Of a stretch of 33,497 nt of DNA, positions 25,795-32,171 are shown piece after piece. Within the stretch, counting starts at the first letter, position 1. Each line of letters opens with the position of its first letter. The DNA is from Pseudomonadota bacterium (GTDB taxonomy: Bacteria > Pseudomonadota > Alphaproteobacteria > Acetobacterales > Acetobacteraceae): NCBI GenBank assembly GCA_018240405.1, contig JAFEFW010000014.1, positions 1 to 33,497 on the forward strand, written 5' to 3'. The position numbers were made by a program, and so were the translations under genes. The notes below the pieces were generated by a model. That model had not been told where the DNA came from, ran no database searches, and saw nothing but the letters and a program-made list of their open reading frames with translations.

Positions 25795-26050
25795 GTGCGT
25801 CTCCCAGCCACACATATGTGGTCACACTCCGCCTGGACCGGCGGGCGGGCCGGCGCTTCGATACCATTGCGGCCGATGCCGCCGCCAGCCTCTTATCTGA
25901 ACGGCAACAGTGGGCGCGGTTTTCGCTCGGCGCGGCAGGAACGATACGAAAGCGAGTGGCAAACGGAGGCGAATCGGCTATCGTGCATGCGTGACGGTGC
26001 CGACGACGCTGAGCCACCTGCACCCGCAAAATCGTGACCTGGAGCCCGAG

Positions 26051-26242
26051 ATGAAACTTCGTTACCTGAGCGCCGCGGCCCTCGCCATGGGCCTGTTCGC
26101 TGCGCAACCGGTCATGGCCCAGTCCATGACCCATGAGGCACCGCCGAAGCCGAGCCAGCCCTTACCGCATAAGAAAAAGCCGAAGAAGACCAAGAAGAAG
26201 ACCACGGCCGCCACCCCGGCGGGGACGACGCAAACCCAGTAA
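26051..26242 (+). CDS. Small secreted lysine-rich protein of unknown function
   Basis: A 63-aa frame starting at ATG 26051 with TGGAG upstream. A clear Sec signal peptide (MKLRYLSAAALAMGLFAAQP, cleavage after VMA) is followed by a short mature part that is Pro- and Lys-rich (KKKPKKTKKKTT) and ends with TPAGTTQTQ. No domain is recognised. The cationic mature peptide recalls periplasmic acid-shock-type or envelope-binding peptides, which is only a resemblance. The gene is divergent from the DUF4349 lipoprotein gene and is followed by a strong hairpin. The upstream part of a longer frame (from 25910) lacks coding character. Confidence 0.6.
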   Translation: MKLRYLSAAALAMGLFAAQPVMAQSMTHEAPPKPSQPLPHKKKPKKTKKKTTAATPAGTTQTQ

Positions 26243-26254
26243 GACAGGACCGGC

Positions 26255-26280
26255 GCGAACCGGGCTTCGGGCCGGTTCGC
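26255..26280 (+). terminator. Stem-loop terminator-like structure with UUCG loop
   Basis: GCGAACCGG (26255-26263) and CCGGTTCGC (26272-26280) make a perfect 9-bp stem. The inner bases form C-TTCG-G, an extra-stable tetraloop, across one G/G mismatch. It starts 12 bases after the small secreted protein's stop. No T-run follows. Confidence 0.55.
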
Positions 26281-26413
26281 CCGCTTGCCACGGCTCGCGG
26301 CCGTGCCGTTTCGGCGCATGACGCTAAGCCGGGTGCTACGCTCTCAACGGCCGTCCTGCATCGCGTTCCCAACACGTGTTATGACGCCTTATTTAGTTTA
26401 GTTGTAAAATCAT

Positions 26414-27325
26414 CTATAGCTGGCCCAGGTCGTACGGCGTTCCCTGATAGACCATATTGATCCAGTTCCCGAACAAGAGCGTGCGGTGGGCGCGCCAGGT
26501 CATACGCGGCGGCAGGTCCGGATCGTCATCCGGGAAGTAGTTGAACGGCAAGGCCGTTGCGAGACCGGCGTCGCGGTCACGGCGATACTCGCCAAGTAAT
26601 GTTTCGGCATCATATTCAAGATGATTGAACATATAGACGCGGCGGGCCGCCGTTTCCTGCAGCAGGCACAGCCCGCTTTCATCGGATTCCACCAGGATGT
26701 CCAGCCCGGGAACCGCAGCGACATCCGCGTGCCGGACTTCCGTGTAGCGTGATACCGGAACGAAAAAGCTGTCGTCAAACCCGCTGGTCAGCGGCTCGAA
26801 CGGCCGAAGCGTGCGATGCCGGAATACGCCAAACCGCTTGGCGCCGACATCGTATTTTGGCAGGCGGTGGAAGTGGTGCAGCGCCGCCTGGGCACCCCAG
26901 CAGATATACAGGCTGCTGAACACGTTCGTCCGGGTCCAGTCCAGGATTGCCGTCAGCTCGCGCCAATACGCCACGCCCTCAAACGGCAGGTGCTCCACGG
27001 GTGCGCCGGTGACAATCAGCGCGTCGAAGCGGCGGTCGCGCACCGCATCCCAGGTGGTGTAGAACGCCGTCAGATGTTCCTGCGGGGTGTTGCGGGACTC
27101 ATAACTTGCCGGCCGCAACAGCGTCATCTCGATCTGCAGCGGCGTGGCACCAAGCACGCGCAGGAGCTGGGTCTCGGTCTTGATCTTGTCCGGCATCAGG
27201 TTGAGCAGGGCGATCTGCAGCGGACGGATGTCCTGGCGCAGCGCGACGGCTTCGGTGATGACTGGAACACGCTCCTGATCCAGCACGGTACGCGCAGGCA
27301 GGTCGTTGGGTATCTTGATCGGCAT
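26414..27325 (-). CDS. metA: MetA-family homoserine O-acyltransferase (probably acetyl-CoA dependent)
   Basis: A 303-aa homoserine O-acyltransferase that activates homoserine for methionine synthesis. The catalytic Cys142 is in YICWGAQAALH, and His235 and Glu237 are in FNHLEYDAETL. The start MPIKIPNDLPAR and the WRAHRTLLFGNWINMVYQ-TPYDL end are typical. Residue 111 is Glu (TGAPVEHLPFEGV). In characterised MetA proteins Glu111 goes with acetyl-CoA use and Gly111 with succinyl-CoA use, so the product is probably O-acetylhomoserine. No SAM riboswitch was recognised in 27326-27467. Confidence 0.93.
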   Translation of the reverse strand: MPIKIPNDLPARTVLDQERVPVITEAVALRQDIRPLQIALLNLMPDKIKTETQLLRVLGATPLQIEMTLLRPASYESRNTPQEHLTAFYTTWDAVRDRRFDALIVTGAPVEHLPFEGVAYWRELTAILDWTRTNVFSSLYICWGAQAALHHFHRLPKYDVGAKRFGVFRHRTLRPFEPLTSGFDDSFFVPVSRYTEVRHADVAAVPGLDILVESDESGLCLLQETAARRVYMFNHLEYDAETLLGEYRRDRDAGLATALPFNYFPDDDPDLPPRMTWRAHRTLLFGNWINMVYQGTPYDLGQL

Positions 27326-27467
27326 CGGGCGGCGGTCCGGTGGTCGGAGACGGGGGCGCGAACCTAGCAGACGGGTGGGACAGTGTCTGCCGTGGCAAGC
27401 GGCGTCGCGACGGCCGCAGGCCGGCGATGGCAGCAGCCATCAACAGCAGCCGGTTCCGCTGCCTGTC

Positions 27468-29129
27468 TTACCTGCGGATCGCCGCGGCCACGGCCCGTTG
27501 CAGGTCCTCCAGCCGGAACGGCTTGCGCAGCACGCGTGTGTTCTCGCTGGCAGCATCAGCAATCGCCGTGGTGTCGGCATAGCCGCTGGCGAATATGATG
27601 GGCAGACCGGGCAGCCGCGCTTGAGCGGCTTTAGCGACCTCCGCGCCATTCAGGCCGGGCATGGCGAAGTCGACCACCATGGCGTCCGGGGACGCTTGCG
27701 TAAGTGACTCCAGCGCGGCAAGGCCATCCGCCGCCTCGACCACACGGTAGCCCGACGCATCCAGCGCCTCGCTCATGAAGCTCCGGACCCCGGGATCGTC
27801 ATCGACGACAAGCACGGTCGCAACCGGCACCGTCAGGTCCTGCTCCGCCGTGACAGGCGCAGCGTGCGTGTCCGCCGGCATCTCGGTCGCGCGCAGCAGC
27901 ATCCGCACCGTCGTGCCCTCGCCCGGCCGGCTCTCAAGCCGTACGATGCCACCGGCCTGGCGGGCGATCCCATAGACCTGGCTCAGCCCCAGGCCCGTCC
28001 CCTTGCCGACGTCCTTGGTGGTAAAGAACGGATCGAACGCCCGTGCCGCCACGTCGGCCGGCATGCCGATGCCGCTATCCGTGACCGAAAGCTCGACATA
28101 ATCGCCCGGCAGCAGCTCCGGATCAGCATCGACCCGCCTGAGCCTGGTCGCGATGACCAGGGTGCCACCCTGCGGCATGGCATCGCGGGCGTTGATGGCA
28201 AGATTCAAAACCGCCATTTCAAGCTGCGTCGTGTCGGCCAGCGCCTGCACGGAACCGGCGTCGAGATCGAACCGGACCTCAATCATTGGCCCCAGCGTGC
28301 GGATCAGCAGGTCCCTGACACCGTGCACCAGGTGCGACACATCCACCGGCCGCACCTCGATCCGTTGCGCGCGAGAAAAGGCAAGCAGCTGGGCGGTCAG
28401 GCGCGCGCCACGATCAGCCGCCTGCAGGGCGGCGTCAGCCCATCGCCGCACGCGTGCGCTGTCCTCCGGCTTGCGGCGGATCAGGTCGAGGCTGCCGGTC
28501 AGCCCCTGCAGCAGATTATTGAAGTCGTGTGCGATACCGCCCGAAAGCTGACCCACCGCTTCCATTTTCTGGGTTTGCCGCAACACCTGCTCAACGCGGT
28601 TCCGTTCCGCCATCTCGCGCCGCAATTCATCGTTCGCCAAGGCGAGTTCCCGCGTCCTCTCCGCGACGATGGCTTCAAGTTCAAGCGCCGCGGTGCGCTG
28701 CGCCTCCAGCAGCGCCTGCACCTCGTACTGCCTCAGCCGTGCCCGGACCGCCGCCTGCACAGTACTGGCCAGGGTGATCGATTGCACCGGCCGCTCAATC
28801 AGCGTGACGTTGCGCAGCGACGACACCAGACGCTGGCGCCAGGCAATCACGGCCGGTTGCTCCTGGTGGCTGGTGAGAACGACAAACGGCAAGTCTGACC
28901 AGGCCGGCTGACGCTCGACCCAAGTCGTCAGGGCAGACAGGTCTTTGGCAAACAGCGCCTCCTCGGCAATGAAGACCACGGCCGCCGCATCAAGCGTCGC
29001 AACGACATGCGGCAAGTCCGGGGCAATTTCACTGGCCAGTCCGCAACGGTGCAGTAATGACGCGATCGCCGGCGCATCCCGGCCAATCGGCGCCAGGATC
29101 ACAACGCGCGGGGGCGTGCGGCTAGGCAT
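27468..29129 (-). CDS. Hybrid sensor histidine kinase with pseudo-receiver and receiver domains
   Basis: A 553-aa cytoplasmic protein without membrane helices. Residues 7-130 look like a receiver fold (VVILAPIGRDAPAIASLLHRCG) that lacks the phospho-acceptor Asp (AAVVFIAEEAL) and has Arg in place of the conserved Lys. A coiled coil (about 135-190) leads to the HisKA domain with the phosphorylated His201 in GGIAHDFNNLL. The ATPase domain has NLAINARDAM (N313), VTDSGIGMP and FTTKDVGKGTGLGL. The C-terminal receiver (about 437-550) is intact: VVDDDP, D487 in VVDFAMPG, and K536 in LRKPF. It overlaps the kaiC-like gene by 8 bases. The kinase presumably takes its signal from the KaiC-like partner. 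Confidence 0.93.
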   Translation of the reverse strand: MPSRTPPRVVILAPIGRDAPAIASLLHRCGLASEIAPDLPHVVATLDAAAVVFIAEEALFAKDLSALTTWVERQPAWSDLPFVVLTSHQEQPAVIAWRQRLVSSLRNVTLIERPVQSITLASTVQAAVRARLRQYEVQALLEAQRTAALELEAIVAERTRELALANDELRREMAERNRVEQVLRQTQKMEAVGQLSGGIAHDFNNLLQGLTGSLDLIRRKPEDSARVRRWADAALQAADRGARLTAQLLAFSRAQRIEVRPVDVSHLVHGVRDLLIRTLGPMIEVRFDLDAGSVQALADTTQLEMAVLNLAINARDAMPQGGTLVIATRLRRVDADPELLPGDYVELSVTDSGIGMPADVAARAFDPFFTTKDVGKGTGLGLSQVYGIARQAGGIVRLESRPGEGTTVRMLLRATEMPADTHAAPVTAEQDLTVPVATVLVVDDDPGVRSFMSEALDASGYRVVEAADGLAALESLTQASPDAMVVDFAMPGLNGAEVAKAAQARLPGLPIIFASGYADTTAIADAASENTRVLRKPFRLEDLQRAVAAAIRR

Positions 29130-30633
29130 TGCTACTCTGTTCGAGCGACATCAAAGGGCCGTCGCCAATGTATTGGGGTGTGCCGGACAGGATACCGGTG
29201 AAGCCGGTAAGTGGCGGGCCGAGCTTGATGCCCTGCCCGCTCAGGTAGAACTCCCGGATGGAATGCTCATGCTCGCCGCTGCGCTTTTTCACCACCGAAA
29301 GGGCGCGGCGAACCTGGCCGCCGGCTTCGAAATAACGCAGCATCAGGACTGCATCGCTCAGATAGCTGATATCCAGCGGTGTATCCAGCGGCCCAACCAG
29401 CCCATGCTGCGCCAGAACCAGCAATGTCAGCACGCCCTGCTGGCCCAGATAGCTCAGCAATTCATGCATCTGCAAAATGAGAAACCGTCCGTCGGGCATG
29501 GCGGACATGTAGCCGTTCAGGCTATCGATCACGACAATGCGCGCGTTGTCATGCTCCACCTGCCGCCGCACGATGCTGGCAAATTCACCCGGAGACAACT
29601 CCGCCGGGTCGATCTGTTGATAGTGCACCAGTCCGGCGTCCAAACAGGCCTGCAGCGGCAAGCCGATCGTCCGCGCCCGCGCTTCCAGCGTCCCGCGCCC
29701 CTCGTCAAAGGCGAAATACGCAGCGTGCTCGCCACGCTCTGCCGCGGCGATGACGTAACTCACGGCAAGCGACGATTTTCCGACGCCCGCGCCACCAATC
29801 AACAGCGCGTTCGTGCCGCGTTCCAGGCCGCCACCCAGCAACTTATCAAGCTCCGCATTGCCGCTGGGCGTGAAGTCGCCGGCAAAAATCCGGTGGTGCT
29901 CCGCAGCGACAAGCCGGGGGAAAACCCTGAGGCCGCCCGTCACAATGGTGAAGTCATGATAGCCGCCGCGGAAGGCGATCCCGCGCATCTTGATGACGCG
30001 CAGGCGACGCCGCTCGGCGCCATAGTCGATCGCCAGTTGCTCGAGCAGGATCACGCCATGCGAGATCGAATGCAGTTGCAAATCGTCCTGATGGGACGAG
30101 AGATCGTCAAGCAGAACAACCGTGCAGTGCCGGCGGGCAAAGAAATGCTTCAGCGCCAGCACCTGCCGGCGATAGCGCAGCGGGCTTTGCGACAGCAGCC
30201 GCAATTCGGAGAGACTGTCGAACACCACCCGCTTCGGCTCAAGCTCAGCCACATGATCCAGGACGAGTTTCGTCGTCTCGCTGAGTTCGACTTCGGCCGG
30301 ATGCAGGACCGTGAGTTCACGCTCCGGGTCAAGCGTCGTCTCCGGCGGCACAAGTTCAAACACGTCGACCCCATCGAGGGACCAACCGTGCCGCCTGGCC
30401 ACGACAGTCAGTTCGGCACGGGTTTCCGAGAGGGTGACATAGAGGACCCGCTCCCCGTTCCGCGCACCTTCCAGCAGGAACTCCAACGCCAGCGTCGTCT
30501 TTCCGGTGCCTGGACGGCCCTCGTACAGATACATCCGCTCGGCATCGAGGCCGCCTCCCAGGATATCGTCGAGCCCGCCATTGCCCGTTGATATCCGGGA
30601 CGGCTCCTCGGCTGGCATGGGCGACGGCGACAT
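29122..30633 (-). CDS. KaiC-like double ATPase
   Basis: A 503-aa RecA-type protein with two tandem KaiC domains. Walker A motifs are GRPGTGKTT (39-47) and GGAGVGKSS (280-288); Walker B motifs are RVVFDS (D139) and RIVVID (D370). The catalytic glutamate pairs of KaiC appear as SE (69-70) and DE (310-311). At the C-terminal phosphosite the cyanobacterial Ser431-Thr432 pair aligns with Ser423-Tyr424 in LDISYLSDAV, and Thr426 with T418. The SGTPQYIGD segment (483-491) matches the A-loop region. kaiA and kaiB are absent. The start is ATG 30633, with AGGGG nine bases upstream inside a large inverted repeat. It likely acts as an ATP-driven input to the overlapping histidine kinase. Confidence 0.92.
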   Translation of the reverse strand: MSPSPMPAEEPSRISTGNGGLDDILGGGLDAERMYLYEGRPGTGKTTLALEFLLEGARNGERVLYVTLSETRAELTVVARRHGWSLDGVDVFELVPPETTLDPERELTVLHPAEVELSETTKLVLDHVAELEPKRVVFDSLSELRLLSQSPLRYRRQVLALKHFFARRHCTVVLLDDLSSHQDDLQLHSISHGVILLEQLAIDYGAERRRLRVIKMRGIAFRGGYHDFTIVTGGLRVFPRLVAAEHHRIFAGDFTPSGNAELDKLLGGGLERGTNALLIGGAGVGKSSLAVSYVIAAAERGEHAAYFAFDEGRGTLEARARTIGLPLQACLDAGLVHYQQIDPAELSPGEFASIVRRQVEHDNARIVVIDSLNGYMSAMPDGRFLILQMHELLSYLGQQGVLTLLVLAQHGLVGPLDTPLDISYLSDAVLMLRYFEAGGQVRRALSVVKKRSGEHEHSIREFYLSGQGIKLGPPLTGFTGILSGTPQYIGDGPLMSLEQSSNA

Positions 30634-30637
30634 TACC

Positions 30638-30690
30638 GGTTTCCCCTATTGCGGCTGTACTTCCCGCTGACAAGCCTCACAGGGGAAACC
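30638..30690 (-). promoter_or_regulatory. Inverted repeat sequestering the kaiC-like Shine-Dalgarno
   Basis: GGTTTCCCCT (30638-30647) and AGGGGAAACC (30681-30690) are perfect 10-base arms around 33 bases. In the minus-strand transcript the 3' arm contains the AGGGG Shine-Dalgarno, nine bases before ATG 30633, so folding would block ribosome binding. The loop can form a small GCGG/CCGC stem. A DNA operator role is an alternative. Confidence 0.6.
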
Positions 30691-30763
30691 CTGCTGCTTG
30701 CAGCCTGAGGTCCCGCCGCATGCCGCAACCTACAACACCTAGGGCCGGTTCGGCGTGAGGTTC

Positions 30764-30789
30764 CATCACAGAGTCATCACAAGATTGTG
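30764..30789. promoter_or_regulatory. Direct repeat and small inverted repeat in the divergent promoter region
   Basis: CATCACA occurs at 30764-30770 and 30775-30781, a period of 11 bases (one helical turn). It is followed by CACAA/TTGTG (30778-30789). It lies between the divergent kaiC-like and tauD-like genes and resembles response-regulator binding geometry. The rest of 30634-30923 holds no gene. Confidence 0.35.
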
Positions 30790-30867
30790 TACCAGAGGAT
30801 CTACGGGCAGCCAGTTTGCAGACGAACGCCGCTCAGGCGGAACGAAGCCCGCCGAGGCGCTCCCGAC

Positions 30868-30898
30868 TTGACTCCCCCCGCCGGACGCCCGGTAGCCT
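30868..30898 (+). promoter_or_regulatory. Possible promoter of the tauD-like gene
   Basis: TTGACT (30868-30873) is a good -35 hexamer. A poor -10-like TAGCCT follows at 30893-30898 with a long 19-base spacer. It is placed correctly for the gene starting at 30924, but the match is weak. Confidence 0.25.
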
Positions 30899-30923
30899 GT
30901 GGCAAAACCGTTGGAGGCGTCCG

Positions 30924-31769
30924 ATGCGCAACACGTCCCTCGAAATCCGTCCCATCGCCGGCGCACTTGGCGCCGAAATCGGCGGCGTCGACCTGTCCGA
31001 GAACCTGAGCGACACAGCCATCGCCGAGATCCGGCAGGCGCTGTTGGACCATTGCGTCATTTTCTTCCGTGACCAGGACCTGCCGGTCGAACGCCACAAG
31101 GCCTTCGTCCGCCGGTTCGGTGAAATTTTCATCCATCCCAATTTCAAAGGTACGCAGGCGGACCCCGAGGTGGTGAATGTCGTGCGCAACCCCGGCGACG
31201 CCCGCATCGTCGGCGAGAAATGGCACCATGACACGACGATGACGGCAGAACCGCCGATGGGCGCGGTATTCTATGCCATCGAGGTGCCGCCCTATGGCGG
31301 CGACACGATGTTCGCCAACCAGTACCTCGCCTATGAAACATTATCGCCGGGCATGAAGACCCTGCTCGACGGGTTGCGGGTGAAGCACACGGATCGCGCG
31401 ATCGCCGGGCCGCAGGCGGGTGTCAGCAAAAGCCGCACCACCGCGGTGCGCGAGGATGCCGACTGGCGCGAAACGATCAACTTCCATCCCGCGGTCATCA
31501 CGCATCCGGAAACCGGGCGGAAGGCGCTGTATGTCAACCACTCCCACTGCGTCGCCTTCGAGGGCATGACGGAGGAGGAGAGCAAGCCGCTGCTCGACTA
31601 CCTGCTCGACCATGGGCATCGCCCCGAGTTCACCTGCCGCTTCCGCTATACGCCCGGTTCGGTGGCGTTCTGGGACAACCGCTGTGTCAAGCACATCGCG
31701 GTCAATGATGCCGGGCCGTACCGGCGGGTGGCGCGACGCATCCAGATCCAGGGCAGCCGGCCGCACTGA
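30924..31769 (+). CDS. TauD/TfdA-family Fe(II)/2-oxoglutarate dioxygenase
   Basis: A 281-aa double-stranded beta-helix dioxygenase. The N-terminus EIRPIAGALGAEIGGVDLSENL is classic for the family. The iron ligands are H101 and D103 in EKWHHDTTM and H257 in CVKHIAV. The 2-oxoglutarate-binding Arg lies in YRRVARRIQI. FWDNRCVKH is the usual second motif. Members hydroxylate taurine, alkyl sulfates, phenoxyacetates or other small acids; the substrate here is unknown and no sulfonate transporter adjoins. GGAGG lies seven bases before ATG 30924; the upstream extension to 30816 is unlikely. A 46-aa membrane protein gene follows after 19 bases. Confidence 0.92.
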   Translation: MRNTSLEIRPIAGALGAEIGGVDLSENLSDTAIAEIRQALLDHCVIFFRDQDLPVERHKAFVRRFGEIFIHPNFKGTQADPEVVNVVRNPGDARIVGEKWHHDTTMTAEPPMGAVFYAIEVPPYGGDTMFANQYLAYETLSPGMKTLLDGLRVKHTDRAIAGPQAGVSKSRTTAVREDADWRETINFHPAVITHPETGRKALYVNHSHCVAFEGMTEEESKPLLDYLLDHGHRPEFTCRFRYTPGSVAFWDNRCVKHIAVNDAGPYRRVARRIQIQGSRPH

Positions 31770-31788
31770 AACAAGGAGGATACAAGCC

Positions 31789-31929
31789 TTGAACCGCATT
31801 ACCCTGCTGTGGATCGCTGCCGCGATCTGCCTGGTCGAGGGCTTTGCCAAGAGCACGCCGTTCATCATCGAACTCGGCGCTGCACTGGCCATTATTGCGA
31901 TGATCACGAAGCCGAAGACGGAAGCCTAG
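31789..31929 (+). CDS. 46-aa small membrane protein with TTG start
   Basis: The frame starts at TTG 31789, eight bases after a strong GGAGGA (31775-31780). The peptide has two hydrophobic segments, NRITLLWIAAAICLVEGF and STPFIIELGAALAIIAMI, then a charged tail KPKTEA. It starts 19 bases after the tauD-like stop and is probably in the same transcript. No family was recognised. The good ribosome site, position and amphipathic layout support it being real, but the unusual start codon leaves doubt. Confidence 0.55.
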   Translation: MNRITLLWIAAAICLVEGFAKSTPFIIELGAALAIIAMITKPKTEA

Positions 31930-31936
31930 TACCCAG

Positions 31937-31951
31937 GGATCATGATGATCC
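31937..31951. repeat. Short perfect palindrome after the small membrane protein gene
   Basis: GGATCAT and ATGATCC are perfect arms around a single base. It starts seven bases after the stop codon. It might be an operator-like site or chance. Confidence 0.3.
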
Positions 31952-32055
31952 GGCGTCGGCGATGGATCCACTCGGCTGGCCGCGCGCCTGACCAGCTCCT
32001 GTCACGCCGGCAGCGCCGGGCATACGGCTCCAGCCGCCCAGGCTGCGGTTTCACC

Positions 32056-32078
32056 CGGCGCGCGTAGCCCGCGCGCCG
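32056..32078 (+). terminator. Strong GC hairpin upstream of the FNR-type box
   Basis: CGGCGCGCG (32056-32064) and CGCGCGCCG (32070-32078) form a perfect 9-bp stem with a 5-base loop. It may end the upstream tauD-like transcript before the next promoter. No T-run follows. Confidence 0.45.
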
Positions 32079-32087
32079 AGCTGCCCG

Positions 32088-32101
32088 TTGATCTGAATCA
32101 A
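32088..32101 (+). promoter_or_regulatory. Perfect FNR/FixK-type binding site
   Basis: TTGATCTGAATCAA matches the FNR-family consensus TTGAT-N4-ATCAA at all ten defined positions, with one more paired base on each side (C/G). A -10-like GATACT follows at 32127-32132. A start near 32136-32139 would put the box centre at about -41.5 to -44.5, the usual class II activator position for the downstream flavin monooxygenase gene (ATG 32172). Confidence 0.65.
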
Positions 32102-32171
32102 CGCGGTTCCGCTGCGGAATGCCAATGATACTACTGGTGAGTAAACTCGCGTATGCGGGAAGGACAAGACC

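Noticed and set aside
27326-27467. SAM-II riboswitch upstream of metA
   Set aside because: Such riboswitches precede metA in many alphaproteobacteria, but no matching conserved core was seen; only a 6-base GCAGAC/GTCTGC stem is present.
30691-30840. EcfG-type general stress promoter for the kaiC-like gene
   Set aside because: GGAAC occurs on the minus strand but no GTT follows at 16-17 bases; the first is 23 bases away.
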